Source of the DNA: Luscinia megarhynchos
Taxonomy: Eukaryota > Chordata > Aves > Passeriformes > Turdidae
Assembly (NCBI GenBank): GCA_034336665.1
Contig: CM067570.1
Location: 22,649,002-22,713,001 of the forward strand
Reading direction: 5' to 3'
DNA: 64,000 bases
Shown here piece by piece: positions 12,966 through 26,754 of this stretch. The notes under the pieces were generated by a model. The model did no database searches, was not told the origin of the DNA, and saw only the letters and a program-made list of their open reading frames with translations. Numbering within the stretch: position 1 is the stretch's first letter; each line of letters starts with the position of its first letter. Both the position numbers and the translations under genes were made by a program.

Positions 12966-13088
12966 ACTGTGCTGACTCTCAATCTCTTCATGTTTCTGTT
13001 GCAAAGCTTGTGAAGCTCTAATAGAATCTCCTATTCCCCACTGGGTTCTTAGTTGTTCTGATCCAGGTCCTTCAAGCCAATTGACAAC
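12966..13088 (-). CDS. SESTD1: SESTD1 coding exon 9 (residues 284-324)
   Basis: The 123-bp exon, phase 0 to phase 0, encodes VVNWLEGPGSEQLRTQWGIG and then DSIRASQALQQKHEEIESQHS. The VxxWLE start and the LQxKHEEIE helix are typical of a spectrin repeat. The acceptor is TCATACTGACAG and the donor is GTGAGATTTC. Confidence 0.96.
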
Positions 13089-15957
13089 CTGTCAGTATGA
13101 TAAAGATGACAAAAACAAAGTAGCAAATCAATTATACAAAAACTGGTATACAAAGAATTTCGTAACAGAAGCAGAAATAAAAATAAGCATATGTTTATTA
13201 AAAAAACAGACCTTTTTCAGCTCTGCAAAAAGCTTGCTGTTGAATCCATTCACATCCTTCAAAATTTTAAATAGAAACTACTTTTCATTAACCTTCGCCT
13301 GTCAGCTCCATGAAAACAGGTGGCAGTTATGACAAGATTTTTCATATAGACAATTGTCATTTCATATCTCTTGTCAATAAAAGAGCTCAAAACACAATGA
13401 TAATGGACCTCTTGTGTTCAAACCAGAATTTGTTTTGCACAAGTGATTACAATGCACAGTTGTGTTCAACCTCACACCTGAGAGTTTTCTCCCTTTTTCT
13501 CTGAATAAGCCAACACTCAAGTACAGGATACATATTTGTTTCAAAATTAAACTTGCACACCTGCTTGCTCTAGTCAAATAACAGAAACCTGTTACTGAGT
13601 TTTTGTGGAATTTGTCTTTGCAGGGTCACAGCAACAACTTTGGACTGCAGTATTGGATTTCTTTTATTATTATTTTGAAACTATTTTTGATGCAAATATT
13701 ACTTAAAACAAAGCAGAAGGCTGCTCAAATCTTGCTTTCCTTACATACATTTAAATTATCAGATGATATCCACGTAAAAGTTTCCTGATAAATTTTTAAA
13801 TATCTGGGAAACAGAGATAGCTGCAATGAAACCAAGTGCAGAAGTCACTTACTACTGGAGTCCTGAAGTAAGAAAATGCAGGAATACCTTCAGATTCTGA
13901 ACCTCAATAAAAAGGCATAGGAAGCCAGCTTCCTGTCTTTAATATGAGTTTTGTTTAAACATTGATCACAAAACAGCTTCACACAGATTTTCAGGAAACA
14001 TAATACAATACACAATGTAACCCCATAGCCATGAAGACAAATGAAACAGGGACTAGTTGGACCATTTTCCTAGTGCTGTCGACTGCACTGCAGCAGCAAT
14101 GAAGAACAATCATTGTTACAGAAGGCTGCTCAATTCACTCCAGCTTTGAGTCATTGCATATCTGCCTTCCCACTGCCCATTTTACCCATGCCAAAGCACT
14201 GCTTCAGAGCATATATTCATTGCTCCAAAAGCATTCTGGGTCTTCCTTGCTTTTACTATTTCTAGGACAAATTATTACTCTACAGTTGCAGGTTCTTTTT
14301 TGTTTAAAGAGAAACTTCCTGTTGTGCTCAGCACCTCTGCACAGCTGTTATGGGTTAAATATGGAACTGACCTAGAAGTGAAGGGACCCAGATGTCCCCC
14401 TCTAAGGTCAGAGTGGCCTGGAAAACTTACACATGGAAATGACAGTTCTCATGCAAGTCTGAAACAGTGGACAAGGCCACTGCTTAGCAACTGCCCTCTG
14501 GCCAAGACCACCTCCCCATTACAAGTTTCCAGCAACTATTGCATTGACTCTGCAAGTGCTTAGGCCAGCACATGGCTGTTCCTGTGACAGATGCTTAAAC
14601 TGAGGAGGGAACACACAGAAAAATGTAATTCTCATAAAATTTCCTAGATTTAGTAAGTTTTTCTCAAATATTTGTATGCTATTTAGAAAGCTTTTAAATG
14701 CCCTTTAAAAAAACTGATTAGTTTGGCAAAAGAGCAAAACACATTGTTCCTGTGTACTGAAACTCAGTTCACTTGCCAGGTAACATCTGTAGCGTACACA
14801 GAGCAAACAAATAACTATTTCTACTACAAATATTGAAAAGTGAAGCTCAGTAATGGCAAACAATTCTATTTAAATGCATTAATGTCAGTTTGCCAAAGTA
14901 TTATAAAAATCACATCTTGTTCAACCACTAAAACTTAAACACAGGAAATAAACCTCACCTGATTATACTCAAAGCTGTGCTGATATGCTCTATATAGGAT
15001 TATATTAATCTCTCATATATTTTTAATACTTCCAGCTCAATACCTCAACAAACTGACATCTGCTTTTTAGATTTTTTTTACAGTAATCGAATTACTGTAG
15101 AAATTAAAATTATCTACTTGGTAGATTTCTAGTTTTCACTGCTAGACATCACAAAATTGATTAGTTTTTATTTTTACCCATATCTACAATACTGTAAAGT
15201 GCAAGCACTCAATTGCACTCCTCATGCATTAGAAATGGCAATGTTGAAAGGTTAAAAGCAGTTATCTATTCCATTTTCTGCATATTCAAGCTATACATAA
15301 TCTTAAAAATATACATATCTAGTTTCAAGTGATAAACACAAGAAGAATAAATTAATTCCATTTCCTTGATTTTGTCTACTGAGACACTCTGCTGAGAAAA
15401 TGTTGAAAGTGCTAATTGCATGGCTGTTTCCAAAGGACAAAACCAGTTCATCATGACCTTTAACATGCAATGGATTAGGAAATTTATATTCATTCTTGTC
15501 AGGGTGTTCCTGAAATACAGACAGCTTAAGCACTTCAGTTTAGGTTAAACCACCAAGTATTAGACAAATAAAGGAATAAATAATGGCTTATCTTCAGTAA
15601 CAGGAACTTTAAATGACATAGGCAGGGGAAGGTTTTCAACTCTCTAGCAAAGCTGATGCTCAGTCAAAGCAGGGTAAATGCCAGTATTTGCACCTCCAGC
15701 AATGCAGCCATGCACTGTGCAGCAAAGGGGCAGCCCCACGGCAAGAGAGCACATTTATAACAACCTCCACGAATCAGAATAGCCTTTGGAAAGTCGCTGT
15801 GGCAGCCACAAGATAAAGCACTGAGCAAAACCAGCACACTGACATTTGCGAAGTGACGGGAGGCATTAAGATCTTTTCTCCGATTTTTGCAGAATTCAGT
15901 CTGGGACTGGAGCTCCAAACTGCACCTCAGTGCACTCGAGAGGAGCTGCAGGCTTAC
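13089..15957 (-). other. SESTD1: SESTD1 intron between coding exons 8 and 9
   Basis: About 2.9 kb. GC content rises towards exon 8 (15700-15957). The stretch around 14330-14580 is somewhat GC-richer than its surroundings. I cannot assign either to a repeat family. Confidence 0.78.
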
Positions 15958-16169
15958 CTGCATGACCTTCTGCTGGATCTCCTCCAGCTGCGTGCGCTTG
16001 CTGCGCTGCCGGCACACCTCCTGGTAGCGGGTGTACTGCTCTCGGAGCGAGTCCAGCAGCTTCATCACCTGCGGCTGGGCCAGCAGCTCGTCGTCCATCG
16101 GAGACCAGGACACCCCTCCGTCCGACCCGTTGAACCGCCGCTGCTGCAGCTCGGAGAGCAGCTCGTGAC
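15958..16169 (-). CDS. SESTD1: SESTD1 coding exon 8 (residues 213-283, GC-rich)
   Basis: The 212-bp exon encodes [40 protein letters not shown] and then [20 protein letters not shown] and [10 protein letters not shown]. The second half is the start of the first spectrin-type helical repeat. The acceptor is GTGTTGTTGAAG and the donor is GTAAGCCTG. The exon is strikingly GC- and CpG-rich compared with its AT-rich introns and with the other exons. Long plus-strand and minus-strand open frames over it are by-products of this composition. Confidence 0.96.
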
Positions 16170-17693
16170 CTTCAACAACACACAGCATGCGCTGAATCTA
16201 GATCCAAGTAGTAGCAAGATTGCCTGCTTTTAAACCATCAGCAGTGCATTTTGTGCAGCTAATGATCTGCCATACATTGGGCACATTTAATGATACAATT
16301 TCATGCAGAGCTTTGGTCAGTTTGTGGGGCTGGATCATTCATAAAACAGAAGAAAAGAAATGTGGTATATTGCAGATACAGAATACCTGAACATTCTAAC
16401 ATTCAAATTGACAATAGCATTGAAAAATGTAAAGAAAATTGAAAAGCATAACCCTGAGTCTGAAACAACTGAAGTATTGATTTACTTCAAAATGGTGAAT
16501 AGCATCCAAAGTATTTCTCTTAAACAATTCATGTTCTTATATTGAATGAATGCTCTAAATAGAGGCACTGAAAACCTGACTGTGTAACTTCTCTGTTGTC
16601 TTTCAGGATCTTTATATCAAGTACAACTATTTCAGAGAGTGTGAAGCTGAATAATAACTATTTTTTCAGTGTTCTGCTCTCACCTGTCTTGCTCTTTTCT
16701 TTATGCTCTTAGGGATCATATCAGGGAACAGCCTCTCTAGGGTGCAGTGACTTTCATACACACAAAAATACTATGTTTTGACTATCTAATCTTTTGCTTA
16801 AACTGTTTGAATAATGTTATTGTTGTGTTAAAGTTCTCAGTATGTAAGCACCACACTACAATCAGACAATTAGGCTAAAAATCTAGTGATACTATCTACA
16901 GACACTTCATGTTTTAAAAACCTCAAAGACCAGAGTAAGAAATTATTGTTTCACATTTTAACTCGAACCAGTACTATCCCACATCTAGATAAGCTAAATT
17001 TTTACACAGAGGGCACATAAAGCCACTGTGACAAGTACTACCTATGATCCACACATTAGTTTATAGGATAAAAAGTTTATAGAGTAAAAATTCTAAGCAC
17101 TCAGACTCTGATCACCACCTAACACTATGCATTACTTCTTAATCCACAAAGGCACTATTAAAAAAAAAAAAAAATCCAGCCCAAATCAAGAGACATTGTA
17201 CTTTATTGTCAATAGGAATTTCATCCCAAACCCAAATATGTTAAAAAATCCCAAATAATTTAATGCTGAATAGAGAGTCCAAGAAGCAAAGTATGCTTCA
17301 CTTTTCTGACAGACGATCAGATCAGAACTAGACTGATGCAAATTGTCAGAACTGTGCAGAAAAATGCTGGTGGCTACTGAGATGAATTCATTCTATAAGG
17401 CAAATATATTGACAAGAGCTAGAAACAAAGCATTCCCAAAATTAAACATAATAGTTATGGTAATATTGTAAAGATGTTAGTGGGACTACAAAATCATGTA
17501 TTTAAAAATATATGTTTGGAGTTCTGCCATTTCTTAGCATCACTTTTTTAATCCAAATATTACAGCAGTTGATAAACTTGTCACATTATGAAGATGGCTA
17601 AGATAACAGCTATGTCCTCTGTGCTTTCACTTGGGGCCTAAAATGAATTATGTCATATTACTGACCAACATTCTGATTTTTGACTTACTATAC
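16170..17693 (-). other. SESTD1: SESTD1 intron between coding exons 7 and 8
   Basis: About 1.5 kb, AT-rich, with an A run at 17160-17174. Nothing else is recognisable. Confidence 0.8.
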
Positions 17694-17749
17694 CTGTCTG
17701 CAATACCGTCTCAGGATCAACTGATGGAAGGAAGTTCAAATCTATTGAT
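17694..17749 (-). CDS. SESTD1: SESTD1 coding exon 7 (56 bp, residues 194-213)
   Basis: This small exon was found by searching for the missing linker. It encodes SIDLNFLPSVDPETVLQT, flanked by split arginine and glycine codons. The acceptor is TTTTTTCAAAG and the donor is GTATAGTAAG. The phase (1 base + 18 codons + 1 base) fits exons 6 and 8 exactly. Confidence 0.94.
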
Positions 17750-18091
17750 CTTTGAAAAAAATAATAAACACGTTATTAAAATTTGTATTACAGTACAAAA
17801 AAACTTCAGCTAAGGCTAGAACTACCTGATGGTCTTAAAAGACTAAGTTTTTTTCTCACTTAGTGAAGTACTCACTTTTTCAACTCATTAAAACACATGT
17901 GAACCAAAACACAAGTGGAAGTGCATGAGCATCCATCTCATACACTCATATATTTTGTAGTCTACATTTTAAAGGTTTAGAATTTCTTTACACATTTCAA
18001 GGTAAGGTGTATTATTTTTTCAGTATTTTTCTGGAATGCAAACAAAATTTTATAAACCAAAAGCATTGATTTCAAAAAGTGAATCACATAC
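17750..18091 (-). other. SESTD1: SESTD1 short intron between coding exons 6 and 7
   Basis: A 342-bp AT-rich intron. No feature is seen beyond its splice sites. Confidence 0.85.
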
Positions 18092-18189
18092 CTATCTCTC
18101 TCTTGTTGAGTTCCTTTATCACTTCCATTGTTAATTAGAGCAAGCTCATCCAGTAAAGATGTTGACTCTTTTGTGAACTTTTCAAATAC
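18092..18189 (-). CDS. SESTD1: SESTD1 coding exon 6 (residues 162-194)
   Basis: The 98-bp exon encodes [20 protein letters not shown] and then [12 protein letters not shown], ending with AG, the first two bases of an arginine codon. It forms part of the linker between the SEC14-like region and the spectrin-type repeats. The acceptor is CTCTTATTTAG and the donor is GTATGTGATTC. Confidence 0.95.
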
Positions 18190-19619
18190 CTAAATAAGAG
18201 GAAAGTTTTAATGTAAGAAACAAAAATTTTGGGTAGCTGTATTGAAGGCATCAGTGCAAATTTATCCAGTAGTTCCGTCCAGTAGTTAGCATACTTCAGT
18301 CTCTACACAGTGTAATTATTTCCCAGCATTCAGATAGTAGGGAGGAAACAGAAAACAAAGTTTTTTTCAGAGAACACTTAAGAGCACTAAGATTCCTTAG
18401 GGAGATAGTAAATATTACACTGAATATAATGAATACTGAAAAAGATTGAGCTACCTCTAAAACCTGTAAGATCTTATGGGCATATTTATTCTGCATCTTC
18501 ATTTTAGACTTTAATAATGCTAGAGAATCAAGGCATGTTACACAACTATAGGACAGCTTATTTGGAAGGATTAAAATAGTTTTGTAAAGATTCCAGCTTC
18601 TAATCACTATTCAAATGGACCTTATTGTAATGAATAACTAAAATAAAAGAAAAATGTATTATATTATATAGGAAGATTATATAGAATAAAACAAAATAAT
18701 CCTTCTCAGTTTCGTTGAACTCAGGGGCTTCTGATCTCAGGTAACACAGTGTACTGTTCAGCCAATTCCTCTGTACCTGACTTCTGAGGGTTTGTTTTGC
18801 TTTTTAACAGAACTAAGCCCGACTAGGTGCCTTACGTGACGTGCGCAGTAACTTTCAGGTCTTTTTGCTGTTATTAAATTATTAATCAAAAGCTTGTCAA
18901 TGAATTTTCCTTAACTTATCTAGGACTACATAAAATTTATGGGGAAAGCAGGTGCAGTTGCAACACACCTGGAGATCCTAGACGGAGACACACATTTTAA
19001 GATTACACAGGAAAGGAACGTGCTGTGTCAATAAAGATTAAATATTGTTTTGAAAATTCAATTTAAATAACTGACAAGCAAGTATCAATGAAGAAAAGAT
19101 TAAGAACATTCTGGAGAGCTATGCACACCAACAGTTGCTTAAACAATTTGTGCTGATAAATAATTAAAAAGAGTGCTCCTAGACATTTACTGCTTTTCCG
19201 GCTACTGGGGAAACTGTGGTGACAGAGATTTTGGTGTAGGACACAAAACCACTGGAACCAAGATCTAAGAGATAACCCAGGAGGATCTGCAGAGTCCCAA
19301 GTATTTTCTCCTGTTTGGTCTTCTCCTAGAGCAGCCAATTTCTCTTTATAGCAACCATACCCCAGATTCAGGCTCTTCTAGAGTTAGTGTTACTAAAAGA
19401 GCTTTGTTAAGGAACTGGTTATTCAACAAATTGATACCTTAGCTTTATCATCCCTTGAGTAAGGCACTGTTATCTATCACAATACTCTTAAAGCAAATGA
19501 ACTGCACGACTACACACGTGACCATTTCCTACATGCTTTGTAGTTTCTGCACAAAAAAATTTCAGGGCTCAAGAAGGAGATATTAAAAACCCCCAAACTC
19601 CAAAACACAAATAACTAAC
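18190..19619 (-). other. SESTD1: SESTD1 intron between coding exons 5 and 6
   Basis: About 1.4 kb, AT-rich. Nothing recognisable in it. Confidence 0.8.
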
Positions 19620-19733
19620 CAGCCTCTTATTCAACCAATCCATGTGATCATAGGTGAGAGTTCCTCCAAAATCTTCTGTAAGTTGGCATGGTTCTATATA
19701 TCGCGTCAGCTTGTTAGCAGATACTAAAATTAC
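19620..19733 (-). CDS. SESTD1: SESTD1 coding exon 5 (residues 124-161)
   Basis: The 114-bp exon, phase 0 to phase 0, encodes [20 protein letters not shown] and then [18 protein letters not shown]. This is the end of the SEC14/CRAL-TRIO-type region, with the typical LTxxFGGxLxYDHxxW segment. The acceptor follows a strong pyrimidine tract (TTTTTTATTGTTGCAG). The donor GTTAGTTATT departs from the usual GTRAGT. Confidence 0.96.
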
Positions 19734-22700
19734 CTGCAACAATAAAAAAAGGTCACTTGTATGCAATGCTCATGGTTTCCTGAAGTATCTGAGAAGTGTT
19801 CCTAGAGATACTGAGCAGATCTTTCTGTGATTCAGATTTTATTGCTAAATGTTTAAATGAAACATGGCTGTTTGCAATTTGGGCCTAAACCAGACAGGTG
19901 ATTCTGACATGCAGTGTACACCTCATGCATAATGCCGTAAGACCATCATCTTTACCATCTTCTCTGTTTACAGTGGGGAAAAGGAAATGTGCTCCCTGAG
20001 TATCTGTGTTCCTGCTGGGAACTGATGCTTTGTGATTAAGTCATTTACCATATGATCTATTTCTAGTGAATATAGTAGCAGGCTATCACACTACAAAGCA
20101 TTCAGTATATGTACCACTCTCTAGCAATACTTTCAGTCCCAGAGGTGAGTTTGTGCCATAAAAATAAAATGCCTGCATTTACTGTGCAAATATGCTCAGC
20201 AAAAGTTGAATCAATCATACCCTTTTTATGAGTAGTCAAAAATTCAAATCTTAGTATACTTCAAAGCCTGAGTCATTTACCCATAAGACAAATCTAGTTC
20301 ATCAGCTACATCAGGGCAGACAGGAAAACGCAGGTCCACTGCTAGGTGGAAAACTAAATTCTTGCTTTCATTTCTGCATTCTAGAGCTGTATTCATATAA
20401 GCCTAAACCAGAATTTGGCAGCACAGCCTGCTTTGATGAATGATATGCTAAGCCTAGAATAACTCCTGTGGAAAAAAACCCCAAGAACAACCTCTCTATG
20501 GAAGCAGGCATATTGGCAACATATAGCCAGAAACAAAAGAAAAAAAGAAAAGGAAATTTCCATAACCCATCACAATATTCACATATTCTTGCAGGGCACA
20601 AGAATATGTGGAAAGAGCTAACTAGAGAGAGAGACTTTCTATTCCAGCTCCATTTCCCTGCAGATACTGAAACTATAGAACTCAGAGTAGCTCCAAACAA
20701 ACAGTCTATTATTGCAGAGGAAAACCTTTCAGCAACATCCAAATATACACTATTGTCCTGTACTCTTAATGGTACATGGCTGCTGTAAATGGAATTGGCT
20801 AGTAGTTTCTTTAAGTAATGCCAGTAACCAACCCAAACCCCAGAGGATTCTACATCCAAGAAGAAAAAAAAGCCTTTGTTCTTCCTTCTTTTGGCACAGT
20901 TTATAGTTTAGGTAATTTTTAACATTCATCTCTACGAGTTCATTTTAAAAAAGAAAACTAATTTTGGTATGGTCATTTTGGCACGGAAACTCAAGCAAAC
21001 AGGGCAGCTGGTTCCAAAGCCTGCACAAAAAATATATTTTAGCCAAATGAAAAAAAGTCTTCTGACAAAAAATAAACATCCACAAAAGCGATTTGGCCAA
21101 AACCCAAATTTTCTACATCTTATTAAAAAAACTGAAAAATCAAAACTTGCATCTCATTAATAAATCTTGTTGTAACTTAAAGCATTACTCCCAAACCCAT
21201 TAATTCTCCCGGTTTCTGATTTAAAAAATACTTCGTTTCTTAAACTGTTTATTGACTGTTCACTGGGCTAGCTGCTAAAATCCTGTCCGAACTTTTCACA
21301 ATACTAACAAGCATTTGAATTTCTCACTCCGTTGTGGCAGAAATGAAGGTTCCTGAACTGAATTTAGCCCTTGCTCTAAACCTGAACTAGTGACAGTGCT
21401 AACCTAACATCCTCTTTACAGTTTAAATAAGTAAATTAGCTTTGATTTGCCTCTCTGAAGCTTCAGAAGTCATGTTTTAATCAGCTACTACAGATTAATA
21501 GTCCATAAGTACACAGACCAAGAGTCAAAGAAGAAAAAAATGTTGAAAAATGCAGTGAGAAGACACTTCTCTTTTACAGATATGAGTTCTACTTCAAGGT
21601 CAGCAGACTTCTGCTGTCAGGTTCCTAAAATGTTTCAAAATCCAAACAGAGTAATTACCTTTTACCTTTTGTTAAAATAGATGTCAAAATACCCCATCCT
21701 AGAAAAAGCTGTCCCTTATGAATTAGTGTTTCACCCTTGCCTTTGAATTTCACCCTGCAACATACTACCACAGGTAAAGATAAGGTAATTTACAGCTGTA
21801 AAACCAGACATAACTCTGTTTGCTTGCAAATTAAACGAATTTTTGTTTTCTTTTTTTTTTTTTTCCCAAGTCAAATTATGCTGATTCCAGAAAAAGGGGG
21901 GGAAAAAAGCAGCTTTCATAATCCAAAGTAAAAGCCTTCAGACAGCAGATTGTAGCTGGATGTTAAAATGAAGAGCTTAAATTTCCCAAGGGAGAAACAA
22001 ATAGGTCTGGACAGATGGTAAGACAGAAAAAAAAAGTATAAATTATTGAATCCTTTAATCTTTGCTTCCCTTCCCACTTGATCCACCCACTTCTGACAAC
22101 AGGGACAGCTAATAAGTTGGCAGTGATAGTAGGTTTCAAACATGTCCTGTTTGCTACTGACCAGAGTCATGGAATCATCATCTGCAGTCAGTTCTTTTCA
22201 AAGAACTCTGGAAGAGTGGTAGCAGCTCTCATCCTTGCACTACTCTAGGCAGAAAACTTGCTCTGTACAGTATTGGGCTGCTAAAGCCTTGAAAGAAATA
22301 ACTCAAAGGACCAGTGCTTTGGGAAAAGTATATGTGCCATATTTTTCAATAAAAGCAAAACAACCTTTGCTGTCAAGCAAAAAAAAAAAAAGAAAATTAA
22401 AAAGCTTGTGCCTTAAGTGCAAAATTCTATTTCTTGGAAGTGAAAACACATGATTTTGATCCATGCAACATGTATCTTTTGTAATAAAAAAGCTTTAAAT
22501 ACTGTTTGCAGTAAGCTGACCTCTCTGTCATTGGCTGTTTTCTGCAATTTTCACTGATCATCTACAAGGGGATAGAGGCAGAAGTCAAGATGAGAGAAGA
22601 ACTCTAGATATTCAAGAAGGCATATAAAAGTGTCCCCAAAATGTTAAATGCATCCATCTGAACTCACTTTTTCTCTAAAGGGAAGAAATGAAAAAGCTCT

Positions 22701-25700
22701 TTAATGCAAGTGTCACAGAGTCAAAAAAGACAAGAGTCAAACCCTACTTGAGAGCTACTTGAGAACCGGATGCTGTAAAATTTCAGTAACAAGGAGCTTT
22801 TCTCTGGAGTGTGTAATATCAGAGTAGCCACACTACTGAATCTGAAAAGGGAGTAGTTACTTTCCAAAACAGAACAATACACATGTCCCTTGAGAACATA
22901 AAATTTAAACAAGCACAATCTAAATGTGATCTTCACTGCCACAGAACACACAGTGAAGGAAAGGCTACCTTTTCCTGAGGACCATAATTCTATTTTTTGT
23001 TGCTAAATACTATTTCAATTCATTTTTTTTAAACACTATTTGAATAAACGCTGAGTAGCATAGGGTATTATTTATTCAATATGGAACACTAATCTAAACA
23101 AAGACCATTTTCTTTAACATTACACCAAGAAACACAAGTTAAATATCTATCTGGCCAGTCCATAGAGATCTGTCATAGCAGAAACCCAAGAGCAGCTGAC
23201 AGAACCTAGACAAACACAAGATGAACTCCACTCCCAGGAACTGCCTCCTTCACTCGTGGTTTTACCCACTCATCCACCTTACCCTCCAGGGCTCACAATA
23301 ATTAGCATACTCTCATTTTTACATCCCAGAGAAGAGAAAACAGGCAGAAATTCTTGTATTTTTCAGCACACTTTTTTGGACAAAATTCAGGACTGGACAT
23401 AAATGCAGGCTTACATGCCCCAGCTCCACATAGTCACTTCCCAGATTTGCTCAAGAACCTATTGCCTCCCATATTAAAACAGCAAGAGACATGCATACAG
23501 ATGAAAAGAGATGCAGTTAAAAAACCAATTTTGACTGGAACTCCTATATGCTTTTTTTAGGAAAGTCCATGGAAGCTACAAATTCTGGTGCCTCAGTCTT
23601 AAAGCACTGAACTGAAAATGGACAAAAGTTAGGTACTTCCTACCAAGTGTTATTCATTCTTTATTCTGTGGAGCAACAGTCTGCTCATTAGCCTCATTCT
23701 TAAAAGGTAAATTAGAGAACTTGAGATTTTCCAGAGCAGATGCTGCAGAGAAATTATCATAAGAAATTTCTGACACTCTTTACTAGAGTTAGAGCTGTCA
23801 GCTGCTACAGTAGGAGTGTGAAGCATTTACAACTGCTCAGACCTGGGACTTCAGGATTATAAAGATCATTATGCTATACACTCTAATTTTTTCAACTAAT
23901 TCATAGTAGTTTACCACCTGATTTTTCCTCTCTTACACCTTTTTTTAAAATGTACTTGATTTCCTTACTTCAAATACTAACTGGACTTTTAAAATTTTAC
24001 TCCCTGATTTCCACAAGGATAAGAACAGCAAGCACATCTTTCCTGCTCCCAACAAATTGATTTTCAAAGTACTAATCTAATATCTAAATCAGGCTCAGAG
24101 ATTATTTTCCCTCTAAGTTCCTTAAATAAATGGCATGTGCAAAATAACCTCAATCTATAGGCAATTTTGCATTGTGTACAAATTTGTACATTTCTTCTAT
24201 TTTTATGGCAAATTTTTTCTTCCAGTTATGCTCGTTGTTCTCCTAAGAAAAGCTCACACTCAAGTACAACACACTACTAAAAGTGTGATTTGTTTCACAT
24301 CACTATGTAGAGTATATTAATAAAAAAGCAAAAAGCTCCACCTTTATACTCAAATCCTGTTTCTCAATCTTTTAAAACATTAACAGTATTGAGCATTACA
24401 GTGTCATATATGCAACATTTCAGCTGAAAGACAGCTTTATAACAATTAAGACAACTCTCCTCTTATGAAGCATGGCACAGGACCAGATAAAGCTGCTTCA
24501 ACGAGCACATGAACTGGTTGCTAATAAGGGAGGAATAAAGTTACAGAAGAAAGTTCTGCTGGAGGACAAATGGGAATTTCCCTGAGGTAGGTCCAAAATC
24601 AACACTAATACTAACCAGAAAAAAAGATATGAACTCTTACTCAGCTGAATCAGCCCACCTCTTTGTACTTATCCACCCAGTACCGTTTGATCTCAGTTCC
24701 CACATTTACATTCAGTGCTTTGCAACTCATCATCATCACATCTCACTCTGAAGCAGAGGATCTCTGCCTTTGAATAGAAAGGAAGACACTGTGATTAATG
24801 GCTTCATATGGTAATATTAAGCAAGGTATTAAGAACAGATCAGGTAGTAGGAGATAGGAGGTAGATGTGATGCCCCATTAGAAATCAGTTACACAGCATT
24901 TACTTCAAATAAAATGAAATTACACCCAAGTGAATAAAAATATTTCACATTTTAATTCAGATTTTTAATTAATAATTATTTCACTGGTGCAAAACCAATC
25001 CTGAATTTTCCGAGTAGTTACATAAATCTAACCCATGATCCAGAGTATGATTTGGGTGTTGTTTGTTTTTACTGCCAGTAATGCAAAATTATGCAGCTGT
25101 AGATTGTGCATGAGTTGGAGCCTTACACAGCCTTATCAGTGCTCTGCACCTGTATTTGGAATAGAGGAAAGACATACTCCTGTCTCTGACACAAATAATT
25201 GGAGCCCAGAGAAGGTGGGTCATTTTTACTGAAACAGTTTTCCTGACTGCAACCAAGTAACAGAAACCAAAAGATTTTGTTACATAATTCCAGTGGTCTA
25301 TGCCAACAACAATGCCAACACGATTACTAGCACAGAACGCGCTTTATGAAAGTACTAAGATTACTAAATTAATGGATTATCATTTAATGACAGTTAGCTA
25401 AGCCTTAAAGTGAAACAAAAGAACCTTTTATTATCACAGTCATGTAAAACTATCCCTGCTTTCTTGATATATTTTCTCTAGGCTTTCTGCTTATTTGTCT
25501 AAAAATGCATTTCAGCTGAATCATGCTAAAGGAAAACCCAGGAAGAATCTTCTAGAAGGCCTTCCAAACTAACAACACCATCATACATACACTAACAACT
25601 ACTATATCACATACTGTTTTGTCACAACTCCAAAGACTTCCTGAACTTACCCAAGAATTTTATTTACAGGAGTGTAGCTGGGAAAAGAGAGCCTAAATCA

Positions 25701-26640
25701 TACAATAAGGACTTCTAAAGAGGGGCTTTGCCTTTATTACTGCTGCTCTCTGGACTCTGACATTTACCTTATGCTATGAAATATCTGTGTGAAAACTGAA
25801 TATTGCAAACTTAAGTCACATTCTAACCAGCAGCTCTTAAATCATATTTTTGAGAACAGATGGTTAGTTCAGAGGCTTTTTAAATTCTCCTCTTGGATGT
25901 GGCTCCAAACAATATGCTAGTTTGTAAAAGTGGGCACTGCCACACTCATGTTTTTGATTAAAAACACTGTGACTGGGCTGCATGCTACATGCCTGTTGTA
26001 GTTCAAACAAGATTAGCTTAAAAAAATGAGTGGAAAGTTTGATGACACAGATATTTTTTAAAAAAAACAGAGAAAACTGAGGTTTCCATTAACCTCCCAG
26101 ACAGAGGTAACAAGGGAATTGCTAAAATTAGTGTGTAGCCTCTTGTACACACCCTGCATCACAACACAGAACAGTGTCAGCCTATATTTGGCAAGGGATC
26201 TACAATCTGTTCTTGATGTCAAAGAACTCACAAAATGAGAGAAAATGTATGCAATACCAACAAGATATTTGTCAGAATGGTTACAAGCTGATAAGAGGGA
26301 CACCATATACCATGTATCTCTACAGCCTACTAGAGAAGTCATGAAAAATTTCACACTAAATCCTGTACAACAGTTTCTTACTCAAAGCACCCACAATATG
26401 TATCAAATAACTTTAATTTTCTTTGCATATGCAAGAAAATTAAAGGCCACATATTTCTAAGTTAAAAATATTAAATGAAGAAAGTCTCATTAAAAATGGA
26501 AAAAGCCACAGTGGTTTGTTAAGATAATCCACAAAGCATCTGGAATATAGCTATTTTAAAGACACTTTAGCTGTCATCCAAATTATATCAGTATTTCAGA
26601 AACAGTATTTTTGACTGAGGTAGACAAAAGCTCAACATAC
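19734..26640 (-). other. SESTD1: SESTD1 intron between coding exons 4 and 5
   Basis: A 6.9-kb AT-rich intron, the largest between coding exons. It holds poly-A/T runs (21850-21864 T-rich, 22380-22392 A-rich). I inspected it for protein similarity and found only chance open frames. No recognisable mobile element was found. Confidence 0.78.
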
Positions 26641-26754
26641 CTCAAAGCCAAGTCTATCTTTCTCTTTCCAAAAGCAGAAATGTGTAACCTTCTTATCCCA
26701 AAATTCATCTGGCTTTACTACACAAACAAGTGACACCTCAGCTGGAACAACATT
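26641..26754 (-). CDS. SESTD1: SESTD1 coding exon 4 (residues 86-123)
   Basis: The 114-bp, phase 0 to phase 0 exon encodes [20 protein letters not shown] and then [18 protein letters not shown]. The KPDEFW segment is characteristic of the SEC14-like module shared by SESTD1, Trio and kalirin. The acceptor is TTTGTTTTACAG and the donor is GTATGTTGAG. Confidence 0.96.

Noticed and set aside
15853..16233. A 126-codon plus-strand open frame opposite SESTD1 exon 8.
   Set aside because: It is the antisense shadow of a GC-rich coding exon whose minus-strand product is clearly identified.
20368..20859. A 163-codon minus-strand open frame within the large SESTD1 intron.
   Set aside because: It has no domain, splice sites or similarity I can recognise, and its length is compatible with chance in 64 kb.
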